This document shows positions 52,495 to 61,127 of a stretch of 64,000 nt of DNA, one piece after another. The stretch is from Pseudomonadota bacterium (GTDB lineage: Bacteria > Desulfobacterota > Desulfobulbia > Desulfobulbales > Desulfocapsaceae). Below the pieces are notes generated by a model. It did no database searches. It had not been told where the DNA came from and saw nothing but the letters and a program-made list of their open reading frames with translations. A program made the position numbers and the translations under genes. The stretch spans positions 124,001-188,000 of the forward strand of contig JAEYNP010000120.1 in the NCBI GenBank assembly GCA_023412495.1, written 5' to 3'. Position 1 is the stretch's first letter. Each line of letters begins with the position of its first letter.

Positions 52495-53283
52495 CCCCTA
52501 CGAAAACCTCTATTTGTTACGCCCAAAACATAAAAAGGAGCAATATAAGGAACTATACTCCATTTGACAAAAATGACCAAGAGCTATTTAGTACTATTAG
52601 TATATTTTTCTTAACATTATGGTATTACAACAGTATTAGATATATCATCCACTACGCTCGGCATCAGGTAATGAACACACATTGATAAGTTATTGATATA
52701 ATAGGAATACACAATGTATTGTTGCGTTACATAACGTTTGCTGACCAAAAAGACTAGCTTTACTTTCAGCAGAAATATTTTCGTCACCACCAAATTCACG
52801 AAAAACAGCGGGATATTCACTGGTGTAGGCGATTAAAGTTTTAAAACTTTTGTCATATCGACTTCCTGTAAAAACTCTTCTCGCCCAATATCGCGGTGCT
52901 TCCGCTGACAGTTACAAGAGAATAGACCGGACCGATTCAACAAAATGGCTAACCTAAGGAGTAGGTTAATTCAGCAGTGCACCGTAAGGTTTGGAAGCAA
53001 TGGTCTTGCTGTTGACTCCGAAGTCCCCAAAGGCCGATAACCCACGAGCCGTATTATCTGTGCTATGACTTCGACGAATCGACTGGGCCTATTGCAAAGC
53101 CTCTTGCCCTGGAATATGACGCTGGAGTGCTACTTCCTTGAAATAGCGCTTGAGAGTGGTTCGCGTAGCCGGCAGGAAAAGCCCTGTAACGGCTCAGGAC
53201 TTGTCTTGCGAGCACATTGTCTTGAGATAATACGAAGCGGGGGTGCTGGTGAAAAGTCCTGGTGAACGGTTGCGAAAGGAGGA
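52495..53283. other. AT-rich gene-poor region
   Basis: About 790 bp with no supported gene. The left part (52500-52830) is strongly AT-rich. The right part (52900-53280) is GC-richer with interrupted frames and could be the remnant of a former gene or insertion, but no transposase motif or inverted-repeat ends are recognisable. Confidence 0.45.
52542..52570 (-). promoter_or_regulatory. Predicted sigma-70-type promoter of the HExxH lipoprotein gene
   Basis: On the minus strand TTGTCA (52570-52565) and TATATT (52547-52542) are separated by 17 bp, about 60 bp before the ATG. Confidence 0.6.
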
Positions 53284-53397
53284 AAGGGGGGATGGGGTAC
53301 AAAAAAACAAGAGTGAACTTCCGCGATACTAATACGGGCTGACACCCGAAACCTAAGGGTTGTCACTCCTTCACGTAATTCCTTCTCTAAGGTACTA
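53284..53397 (-). repeat. Structured dispersed element, copy D (full plus partial, inverted)
   Basis: Read on the minus strand it begins TAGTACCTTAG; the TAG is the stop codon of the small outer-membrane protein gene. The left hairpin loop is deleted, but GTGACAACCCTTAGG and the CGGG-N6-CCCG hairpin remain and it ends GTATTAG (53329). A degenerate partial second unit follows to about 53284 (TATCGCGGAAGTTCACTC, then TTTTTTTGTACC and a C-run), as with copies B and C. Confidence 0.75.
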
Positions 53398-53940
53398 AAA
53401 GCCCATGGTCAGCTTATTGCTGATCATGATGATGTTTTCCACATCGGTATAACTGCTTCGGTCGGTAAAGATGTCCCCCGTGTCCATATAGCCGAAATGC
53501 AGTTCGTAGGACAGATTGTCAAGCAGCTTGTAGATTATGCCAAGATTTGCCTCCCAGCTCGATTCGTTCTCGTAATTCAGGGAGTCCGGGGCCCACAGAT
53601 TGCGGGCAAGACCGAAAGAGCCCTGGAGGGAAATCTTTTGGGTGGCATCGAAGGAAGCGGAAAGGGCTATGCCGCTGATTCCCGGTGAGGGCGCGGAACT
53701 GTCTCCCAGCGACACCGTCTCTTTGTATTCGCTGTTGAAGATATCTGCGGCGGACCCGGTTATGAGCAGCGGGGAGTCTTGAGAGAAACGGTATTTCTCG
53801 AGATTTCCCTGATCGACAAGGGCCCCGAGGTTGTAGCTTGTAACCTTGTAAACGTGCGTGGTGGCTTCTTCGGCGTAACCGTAAAGCCCCTGACCGAGAA
53901 TAATGAGAAAGGTGAGGGAGAAAATTTTAAGTCTGTTCAT
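53395..53940 (-). CDS. Small outer-membrane beta-barrel-like protein
   Basis: A 181-residue exported protein: signal IFSLTFLIILGQGLYGYA, then amphipathic strands (GISGIALSASFDATQKISLQ, SSWEANLGIIYKLLDNL, YELHFGYMDTGDI) and a terminal NKLTMGF ending in Phe, the outer-membrane protein insertion signature. Its length suggests an 8-strand barrel or the C-terminal part of a larger one. The stop codon is supplied by the dispersed element, so the gene end may have been created or preserved by its insertion. Function unknown. Confidence 0.7.
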   Translation of the reverse strand: MNRLKIFSLTFLIILGQGLYGYAEEATTHVYKVTSYNLGALVDQGNLEKYRFSQDSPLLITGSAADIFNSEYKETVSLGDSSAPSPGISGIALSASFDATQKISLQGSFGLARNLWAPDSLNYENESSWEANLGIIYKLLDNLSYELHFGYMDTGDIFTDRSSYTDVENIIMISNKLTMGF

Positions 53941-54240
53941 TTCTGGTGAGGCTCGTGGTCCTGCCGTACGCTGAAATTCTGCCTAACTCAATGTTGGCCT
54001 TCAGTTTAAAATTTTGTACTTCTTATTGTGTCTCCTCAAAGTGGAAAAGTCAAGAGGAAACTGTGCATCGAACTCCTCCCGAAAGCAACATCCATGAAAA
54101 GAAGTTCTTCGAATTAGGCGGCTCGACAGACGTCTTGCCAGCCTGTAAGAATTGCGATATAGATAGCATTTTGCGAGTTGTATTGTCGGCTTGAACTCGC
54201 TTTTGTGCGGTTGCGAGCCTTTCATAATTGAGGAGATGTT
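53941..54240. other. Divergent intergenic region
   Basis: 300 bp without a supported ORF between divergent genes. It holds a GCGAGTT/AACTCGC inverted repeat (54173-54179 with 54194-54200) followed by TTTT, and an AAGAAGTTCTT palindrome near 54097. The downstream gene has a clear GAGGAG ribosome-binding site. Confidence 0.45.
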
Positions 54241-56007
54241 ATGAGAAACACGGTGGTATTGGTTCTTCTTCTTTGCTTTCTAGTGTGTAGTAAAACTGCA
54301 ATTGGCAGCCAGGGTGATAAAGAGAAATATCGGCTGATGTTCTCCACGTTCGATGTGAGTTCCGCTGGTAACTACACCTATCTTCGGGATGGCATTCAAA
54401 GCATGCTGGTCAGCCGGCTTGCGACAAAAGACAGGATCGAAATTATCGATCGCCAGGTTGGCGAAAAGGAATTGGCCAGGCTGAAGTCCGGCAAGAGTCG
54501 GGAGGGGGATGCATCACCTCCTCCTGTAGATTTCCTGGTGGAGGGGGCGCTGTATGGGCTGAAAAGCGGCCTGAACGTTCAGGTGGTTCTTTATCCCGTT
54601 GCCGAGAACAAGGAGATACTGAGGTTTTCAATCATCACCAATACTCCGGATACCCTGATCTCTGATATCGAACAGCTTGCCGGAGAAATAGTACAGGCTG
54701 CGATCGGCAAAAAAGCCCTTCCGCCGCCACCTCAGCAGAAGGATGCTGCGGACGGTGAAGTAAAGGGATTCGTCACTGTCCACCCGGAGGCGGCCTTCAA
54801 GAAGAGTATGTACTCGGGGACGGTTGTCGGCGTTCAGGGGAGTGTCGTGCAGACCTCGGCTTTGGGCAGCAAGCGTAATATGACTCTTCCCACCGAGATG
54901 ACCGGGATGGCGATCTATGATGTTGATGGAGATGGCACCGGGGAAATCTTTATCCTGGCCGGGAGAAGACTTGAGCTTTATAAGCTGAATGGAAAAAACA
55001 TCGACAAGGTGGCGGCCACCCTCCTGCCAAAGAATCTTAAAGTGCATGCCATTAATGCAGCAGATCTCGACAACGACGGCAGACCGGAACTCTATATAAG
55101 TGCCACGGCGGACCTGGAGGTGGCATCGATGATCATTAAATGGGATAAAAATAATGGCTTTGCCATCGTCACCCAGAATATAGCCTGGTACCTGCGGCCA
55201 TTGTACGTGCCGGGCAAAGGCTGGCGCCTGGCCGGCCAGCGACGGGGATTGGAGAAGACGCAGTTTGTGCGGGAGGGGGTCTACCTCCTGAATGTCGACG
55301 GGCGATTCGAGCCGAAGGAAGGTGAACGCTTACCCTTGCCGAAGAGGGTCAACTTGTTCGATTTCGTTTACGCCGATCTCGATGGGGACGGCAAGCCTGA
55401 AACTGTTGCCGTCGATCGAAGAGAGAAATTGAAGGTCTTCAATCAGACCAATGAACTGCTCTGGGTCAGCGAGCGCAACTTCGGCGGCAGCAAGGTGTAT
55501 CTGGGCCCGAGTTACGGTGAGGCTGTCAACGAGCAGGATCGCAGAAACCTGACGGTGGAGGAGGATACCGACCGGGAGCTGATCTTCGTCCCCGGCAGAA
55601 TGGTCGTAGCGGATGTCGACAGGGATGGCCGGGAGGAGATCATCGTCAACGAGAATATCCTGCCTTCCCTCGGTTTTGTCGATTCTTCGATTGTTGGTTT
55701 TTTCAGCAGATTGAAGACCTATAAGGAGGGTACAATAGTAGCGCTGGCCTGGAACGGCGAGGCGCTGAACGAATTCTGGCGGACCGGAAAATTCCGCGGC
55801 TATATCGCCGATCATGGGTTTTCGCCGCTCGAAAAGACGGCGGGAGAGGGCGGCCAGGCGACAGTTGCGGAGAATCAAAAAAGTATCGGTAGATTGTTTG
55901 TCGGTCGGATTCCCAACAGTGGGTCTTTAGCCTCACTGCTACCCGGGTCCGACGATTCGGATCTGACTGTGTACGATCTTGAATTTTTTGTCGAAAAAAC
56001 AAATTGA
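54241..56007 (+). CDS. Exported FG-GAP/VCBS-repeat protein
   Basis: A 588-residue protein with a signal peptide (VVLVLLLCFLVCSKTAIG). The N-terminal domain (~30-165: LMFSTFDVSSAGNYTYLRDG, SMLVSRLATKDRIEIIDRQV) resembles the fold used by FlgO/CsgG-like and TolB N-terminal proteins. The rest is a likely beta-propeller with Ca-binding-type repeats: DVDGDGTGEIFI, DLDNDGRPELYI, DLDGDGKPETVAV, DVDRDGREEIIV. It lies 211 bp upstream of a porin gene on the same strand; a terminator-like hairpin and a strong promoter separate them. It may be an envelope assembly or surface protein; no precise function assigned. Confidence 0.75.
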   Translation: MRNTVVLVLLLCFLVCSKTAIGSQGDKEKYRLMFSTFDVSSAGNYTYLRDGIQSMLVSRLATKDRIEIIDRQVGEKELARLKSGKSREGDASPPPVDFLVEGALYGLKSGLNVQVVLYPVAENKEILRFSIITNTPDTLISDIEQLAGEIVQAAIGKKALPPPPQQKDAADGEVKGFVTVHPEAAFKKSMYSGTVVGVQGSVVQTSALGSKRNMTLPTEMTGMAIYDVDGDGTGEIFILAGRRLELYKLNGKNIDKVAATLLPKNLKVHAINAADLDNDGRPELYISATADLEVASMIIKWDKNNGFAIVTQNIAWYLRPLYVPGKGWRLAGQRRGLEKTQFVREGVYLLNVDGRFEPKEGERLPLPKRVNLFDFVYADLDGDGKPETVAVDRREKLKVFNQTNELLWVSERNFGGSKVYLGPSYGEAVNEQDRRNLTVEEDTDRELIFVPGRMVVADVDRDGREEIIVNENILPSLGFVDSSIVGFFSRLKTYKEGTIVALAWNGEALNEFWRTGKFRGYIADHGFSPLEKTAGEGGQATVAENQKSIGRLFVGRIPNSGSLASLLPGSDDSDLTVYDLEFFVEKTN

Positions 56008-56024
56008 TGAATTTGCAGGAAGGA

Positions 56025-56045
56025 GTATAAAAAATTATACTTTTT
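56025..56045 (+). terminator. AT-rich terminator-like hairpin
   Basis: GTATAA-AAAA-TTATAC (56025-56040) followed by TTTTT. The stem is weak, so termination may be partial. Confidence 0.45.
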
Positions 56046-56057
56046 GGGTAAAAAAAC

Positions 56058-56086
56058 TTGACAAAGGTACTTGCCAAGGATAACTT
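56058..56086 (+). promoter_or_regulatory. Predicted sigma-70-type promoter of the porin gene
   Basis: Consensus TTGACA (56058-56063), 17-bp spacer, TAACTT (56081-56086). The transcript would carry a ~125-nt leader including a CCCC-GGAA-GGGG hairpin near 56179-56190, just before the ribosome-binding site. Confidence 0.7.
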
Positions 56087-56217
56087 ACAGCACAAGCGCA
56101 ATGTCTTCGCCCGTTTTTCTTCTTGGATTCAAGGGAAGTTACAGCTGGTGGTCAGCCTGAAAAAACGGATGAAGGGAAAGTGATCCCCGGAAGGGGTAAA
56201 CAAGTATTCAGGAGAAA

Positions 56218-57534
56218 ATGAAAATGAAGAAGATTATCGCTTCTGCTGTAGGTCTTATGATGGCCGGTGGGGTTGCTACTACCGCCTCTGCCGCTGTAGA
56301 GCACCAGTTTGGTGGTTACTGGCGGACCCGTTTTATCGTCGAAGATAATTTCCAAGGCGAACCGGAGTTTATTCAACTGACTCCAACTTTGGCGGTTCTT
56401 AATCTCAATTCCTTATACGAAAATGACGTCGATAGTAGAGAGTATGTAGACACCCGGACTCGCCTGTTTTATACCGCCAAGTTCAATGATGATTTCAAAT
56501 TCATCAACAAGTTTGAGTTCAACACTGGCTGGGGTGATAATGTTGGTGGCGATATCGGCGCTGATGGCAAGGGCAACTGGAGAATCAAGAACTCCTATGC
56601 CGATTTCAATATGGGTCCGGTAAACGCCAAGGTTGGTATCCAGGGTGCGGTAATTGCCCGTGGCTTTATTCTTGATGACGACTTTGCTGGCGTCGTTGTT
56701 ACCCCAAAATTTGGTAACGTCAGTATACCTCTCGTCTGGGCTAATCTGAGCAACGAAGATACTCAATCTTGGGATGGAGCAGCAGTGCCAGATTTCAACC
56801 AAAATCTCTTTGCTGTATTGGCTGCCATTAAGATCAGTGACACCATCACTGTTATTCCCTACGGTGTTTATCACCCGATTAGTGCTCACGAAACTCTGGA
56901 AGATACCGACAACTGGTATGCCGGTGTTGATGCTGATTTGAAATTCGGAGCCGTTTCCGTTTGGGGTACCGGTATTTACAACGGTGGGACTGTAGGGACC
57001 CTTGGCGGCGGCGAAGTGGACACCAGCGCGTTTCTTTTTGCCGCTGGTGCTGATGCAGGTATAGTTCATGGTCAAGCTTTCTATGCCAGCGGTGATGACG
57101 ATGCTTTCGACGGCGATAACGACACCTTTATCTCCGCTCCGGGTACCACCACACCTCTTGGTATTTCCACCAGATCTCCCGGCGTAGGCAGCTCCTACTA
57201 CTGGGCCGAGATTTTGGGCTTAGGCGCGTTTGATAACCGTGCGTCAAATGGATCCCCCGGTGACGATATATCCAACATCTGGGCTGCCAATGCTGGCGTT
57301 ACCCTCAAGCCGATGGATAAACTTAGAATCGATGCTGACGTGTGGTACGCAGAGCTCGCTGAGGAAGATTTCCGTGGCAATACCGAACTGGGCGTTGAAT
57401 TCGATGGCAAGCTGACCTACACCATCATGGAAAACCTCACTGCTGAAGGTATCTTTGCATACCTCATTTCCGGCGACGCTACCGGCGAAGAGGATGTTAT
57501 GGAAGGTGGCGTGCGTCTCTCCCTCAAGTTCTAA
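56218..57534 (+). CDS. Outer-membrane porin
   Basis: A 438-residue beta-barrel protein. The signal peptide is KIIASAVGLMMAGGVATTASA, cleaved before AVEHQFGGYWRTRF. The mature protein is Gly/Asn/Asp-rich with alternating strands (RTRLFYTAKFNDDFKFINKF) and ends GVRLSLKF with terminal Phe, as expected for BAM substrates. Codon use is T-ending and less GC-rich than neighbours, as in highly expressed genes. The strong promoter, long leader, AGGAGAAA site and perfect terminator agree with an abundant major porin. Substrate unknown. Confidence 0.85.
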   Translation: MKMKKIIASAVGLMMAGGVATTASAAVEHQFGGYWRTRFIVEDNFQGEPEFIQLTPTLAVLNLNSLYENDVDSREYVDTRTRLFYTAKFNDDFKFINKFEFNTGWGDNVGGDIGADGKGNWRIKNSYADFNMGPVNAKVGIQGAVIARGFILDDDFAGVVVTPKFGNVSIPLVWANLSNEDTQSWDGAAVPDFNQNLFAVLAAIKISDTITVIPYGVYHPISAHETLEDTDNWYAGVDADLKFGAVSVWGTGIYNGGTVGTLGGGEVDTSAFLFAAGADAGIVHGQAFYASGDDDAFDGDNDTFISAPGTTTPLGISTRSPGVGSSYYWAEILGLGAFDNRASNGSPGDDISNIWAANAGVTLKPMDKLRIDADVWYAELAEEDFRGNTELGVEFDGKLTYTIMENLTAEGIFAYLISGDATGEEDVMEGGVRLSLKF

Positions 57535-57574
57535 TTTGAGATACTCACGATTCAGCTGAAAAAATGCAGTACCG

Positions 57575-57606
57575 GCCCGGTGGAGTTCGCTCCACCGGGC
57601 TTTTTT
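57575..57606 (+). terminator. Rho-independent terminator of the porin gene
   Basis: GCCCGGTGGAG (57575-57585), TTCG tetraloop, CTCCACCGGGC (57590-57600), then TTTTTT: an 11-bp perfect stem. Confidence 0.95.
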
Positions 57607-57693
57607 GTTTGCCCGTCATTGCCTGGCAAACAGGTGAGAATGACCGCAGACCAATGCCTGTGATACGTCCATTCTGTACATGCCCGGATAACC

Positions 57694-59088
57694 ATGACTG
57701 AATCGTCAACACGCCGGCTGGTCCTGTCCATGGTGATGAGCGGTGTATTTCTCTCCACCATGGACAGCGGCATGATCAATGTGGCCTTGCCGACAATAAT
57801 GCGTTCCTTGAATCTCAGCCTTGAATATGCGGGATTCATCGTCTCTTTCTACCTTCTCACCATCACAGTCACCTTGGTGTTCTGGGGAAAGCTGGGGGAT
57901 AGAGTGGGGCGGGGCAAGATCTATCTGAGCGGCATGGCCATATTCTCGATCGGCGCTCTTGCCTGTTATTGCTCATCTACCTTTTTCGCCCTATTGTCAG
58001 GCAGGTTTATTCAGGCCTTTGGGGCAAGCATGATGATGGCCTCCGGTCCAGCCATCATCAAGATGGTCTTCCCGGTCGGTTATCTGGGCCGGAGTCTCGG
58101 TATGGTCGGGATGGCAACTGCCTGCGGCCTGCTGACCGGTCCTTTTGTCAGCGGCATGGTTCTCGCCCATTTTTCCTGGCAGGTGATTTTTCTGGTGACT
58201 CTGCCTGTCAGCGGAACAGTCCTTCTGGCAGGTTGGACATATCTTCTTGGCCGTATACCAGCACAGACTTTCGATGGCGTCTCCTTCGACTGGGCAGGCA
58301 GCAGTTGCTGGGTGGCAATGGCGGTTTCGTGCGTGTGGATTATCCACCGGGTGGATTTGTTGCTCCATCCGCTCAATATTGCTCTCGTGCTTTTTCTTAT
58401 CGTTCTGGTAGGTCTCTTTGTCCGAATAGAGAAAAACGCCCGCAATCCGATAGTACCTGTGTCACTGTTCGCCGAAAGGTACTACTGGATCGGGGTATTC
58501 ACCGCGTTCATCTCCTTTGCGGCCCTGTTCGCCGTTCTCATTTTGGTGCCGTTCTTTTTAGAGTATATACTGCAGTTGTCTACCGAGAGAGTTGGCAGGG
58601 TAATGATGGCTGTGCCGGCAACTCTTATCATCCTTTCCCCCACCGCCGGCAGACTCTACGATAAAATCGGCGCGAGGTTCCTTACAACGGCCGGCATGGG
58701 TATCAGCAGTCTCGCCTTGGCAGGTCTTGCGAGTCTTTCGCCCGAGAGTTCGGCCGCCGAAGTTATGGGTAGGCTCGCTCTGTTGGGCGCCGGACAATCT
58801 ATCTTCCTGTCGCCGAACAGCGCTTCGCTTCTTTCGCGAGTGGATGAGGAACATTCTGGGATAACTGCGGGAATTCTGGCAACTGCCAGGAATTTTGGCA
58901 TGGTCACCGGTGCCACTCTGGCGGCGGCGATATTTTCCTGGTGGTTCGCCTATTACAGCGGAGGAAGACTGCTCAGCGAGTTCACCGGAGCAGACGTTGA
59001 GCCCTTCATCCTGGCCTGGCGGACTACGTTGCTGATCACGGCGGGCATTGCTCTCTTTGGAGGGATTATTTCTGTTCAACGGCAATAG
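57694..59088 (+). CDS. MFS drug/metabolite exporter, DHA2-like
   Basis: A 464-residue major facilitator with 12-14 helices. MDSGMINVALPTIM matches the LDxTIVNVALP signature of the EmrB/QacA (DHA2) drug:H+ antiporters. GKLGDRVGRGKIYL is motif A and CGLLTGPFVSGMVL motif C. It should export organic compounds across the inner membrane. No EmrA-type adaptor is adjacent. Its 3' end overlaps the convergent kinase gene by 23 bp. Confidence 0.87.
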   Translation: MTESSTRRLVLSMVMSGVFLSTMDSGMINVALPTIMRSLNLSLEYAGFIVSFYLLTITVTLVFWGKLGDRVGRGKIYLSGMAIFSIGALACYCSSTFFALLSGRFIQAFGASMMMASGPAIIKMVFPVGYLGRSLGMVGMATACGLLTGPFVSGMVLAHFSWQVIFLVTLPVSGTVLLAGWTYLLGRIPAQTFDGVSFDWAGSSCWVAMAVSCVWIIHRVDLLLHPLNIALVLFLIVLVGLFVRIEKNARNPIVPVSLFAERYYWIGVFTAFISFAALFAVLILVPFFLEYILQLSTERVGRVMMAVPATLIILSPTAGRLYDKIGARFLTTAGMGISSLALAGLASLSPESSAAEVMGRLALLGAGQSIFLSPNSASLLSRVDEEHSGITAGILATARNFGMVTGATLAAAIFSWWFAYYSGGRLLSEFTGADVEPFILAWRTTLLITAGIALFGGIISVQRQ

Positions 59089-60922
59089 GGGACTGCCTGG
59101 GGAGGGTCACCGAAGCCATCGTGCCGCCACCTGGGGCATCTCGAATGGTAAATGATCCTCCATGCTGCTGGACTATCTGTTCGACCAAGGCAAGTCCCAT
59201 GCCGTTGCCGTATGTCTTGGTGGTGAAAAAGGGATCCTTGACATGCGGAAGGGTTTCCGCCGGGATGCCGGGTCCCGAATCGATCACGTCAATCGTTACT
59301 GAATTCTCGGCTTCCTCTGCGGTGATCAGCAGGGTGCCGCCGGCAGGCATTGCTTCCAGGCTGTTGCGGATAAGGTGCAGGAAAACCTGGCGTATCTTGT
59401 TTTCATCTATCGGCAGAGTTGGACCGGACCCGTCAAAGTCGAGAGTATACTCTATATTGTTCTGCTTCATGGTAATATAGAAGATCATGACTGTTTTTCG
59501 GATAAGGGAAAAGATTTGCCTCATCTCGAATTGAAGCTTCTTATCTTCGACAAAACTGAAGAGGTCTTCCAATATCGTCTCGATCTTGCTGCTTTCCTGG
59601 GTGATGATATTGAGGAAATTGGTCACATAGGGGTCGCTCGACTTCTTGGTGAGCAACCTGGCTGTACCGCCGATCGAAGTGAGCGGGTTGCGGATGGCAT
59701 GCAGGAGTTGGGCAGACATCTGGCCGATAGTTGCCGTCCTTTCCGCCTCGATGAGCAGGTCCTTGCTCTTTTCGAGTTCATGGGTCACCAGTTCCAGCGC
59801 GGCGATCTGCTCGGCCATCGCCGCGTAGAGGTGGCTGTGTTCGATCGCCAGGCTGGCCTGGCTGGCGAAGATTTCCAGACCGTTGATATCGTCCTCCGAG
59901 ATCGGCGCGCCGGTAATGAAATTATCGACGATCATTACGCCCAGTGATTTGCTTGGGGAACGCAGAGGTGCCACCACGAAAGTCGATTCGCCCAGCAAAT
60001 TGATGAGTTCCTCGGGTACGACACAGTCCGGGGCCTTGCCCTGTTCGACGTGCACGGGCTTATTGATTCTGCTGGCATGAATGAGGACATGGTCGTTAAA
60101 ATCCGGTGCCACCCGAAGGGTCTGAATGATCTTGTTGACTTCGACATCTTCATGCAGGCCCTTCTCTTGAATCGAGGCTAGGATGCCGTCGAGTTGCAGG
60201 CCCTTTTCCTTGAGCGCGCTCCATACCCGGCCGGCCTCCTCCCGGGAGGAAGGGCCGATAGCAAGAATGCCCTGGAGAAAACCGGTATTTTCGTTATAGA
60301 GAGCCAGGAAGGCACGATTGAAACGCAGGCCGTCTTCGGAGGTTATGCCGACCAGGATGGCCTGGAGAATACCGCGCAGTTCCACAGTGTTGAGATAGGC
60401 GGTGTTCATCTTCAGGTTGAGGTGATGCAGGAAACGCATTCGGGCATTAGTCTTTTGCAATTCCTGCTGGAACTGACGGCTGCTGATTGCCAGGCGCCGT
60501 TTCTTCAACGTGTTCTGGACGGTATGGGTGAACTGGGTGATGTTCACAGGTTTAGTGAGGTAATCGTCGGCACCGTGGCGCAGACAGTCCAGCGCCACCT
60601 CGATATCGGTAGTTCCTGTGACCATAATGATGCCGAGATCCGGATGGCTGGGGACTATTTCTTTTAATACATCGGTGCCGTTGCGGTCCGGCAGCCCTAT
60701 ATCAAGGAGGACCAGGGCGATCTTTTCAGTGGCCAGGAGTGAGAGCAGTTCTCCGGCGGTGCCGGCTTTGACGATTGATATTGATTGAGCTCCGAGGTAG
60801 TGGGACAACAACAAAACGATTTCCGGTGAGTCATCGACGACGGCGACGACCTCGCCTGGTCCTAGGAGGTCGGATGAAGAAATAGTTGAAGTTGCCTGTT
60901 CAGGTAAGAGAATTTCTACCAT
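59066..60922 (-). CDS. Receiver-GAF-histidine kinase protein
   Basis: A 618-residue cytoplasmic signalling protein with no membrane segments. An N-terminal receiver (~20-135) has the acidic pair in VAVVDDSPE and phospho-Asp in LVLLDIGLPDRNG. A linker coiled coil is followed by a GAF domain (~190-370, PVHVEQGKAPDC, LGVMIVDNFI). The kinase core has phospho-His in SAQLLHAIRNPLTSIGG (~410), N-box LIRNSLEAMP, DSGPGIP and GNGMGLALVEQIVQQHGG. The receiver-first order suggests it is controlled by an upstream kinase. No partner regulator is adjacent. Confidence 0.92.
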   Translation of the reverse strand: MVEILLPEQATSTISSSDLLGPGEVVAVVDDSPEIVLLLSHYLGAQSISIVKAGTAGELLSLLATEKIALVLLDIGLPDRNGTDVLKEIVPSHPDLGIIMVTGTTDIEVALDCLRHGADDYLTKPVNITQFTHTVQNTLKKRRLAISSRQFQQELQKTNARMRFLHHLNLKMNTAYLNTVELRGILQAILVGITSEDGLRFNRAFLALYNENTGFLQGILAIGPSSREEAGRVWSALKEKGLQLDGILASIQEKGLHEDVEVNKIIQTLRVAPDFNDHVLIHASRINKPVHVEQGKAPDCVVPEELINLLGESTFVVAPLRSPSKSLGVMIVDNFITGAPISEDDINGLEIFASQASLAIEHSHLYAAMAEQIAALELVTHELEKSKDLLIEAERTATIGQMSAQLLHAIRNPLTSIGGTARLLTKKSSDPYVTNFLNIITQESSKIETILEDLFSFVEDKKLQFEMRQIFSLIRKTVMIFYITMKQNNIEYTLDFDGSGPTLPIDENKIRQVFLHLIRNSLEAMPAGGTLLITAEEAENSVTIDVIDSGPGIPAETLPHVKDPFFTTKTYGNGMGLALVEQIVQQHGGSFTIRDAPGGGTMASVTLPRQSPIAVEQK

Positions 60923-61127
60923 ACCATTATCCGGGATGCCGGGGCGAAGGGATCGTCGAGTAAGTTTTGTTCATATTTTGTTTTAGCAAAAATGAAGTCT
61001 TCTGCATAGTGAATAATCCTCGGTCATTATCTTGAATCCTTGGGCTCTGTCTGTAGAAAATCGTGTTCCCCTGCACCGTAATCCTGTTGTATAGTTGAGC
61101 CGCATGGGCAGTCTTTGAATAGAGGAA

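Noticed and set aside
52900..53280. Remnant of a transposase gene
   Set aside because: Short interrupted frames give no DDE or other transposase motif and no terminal inverted repeats.
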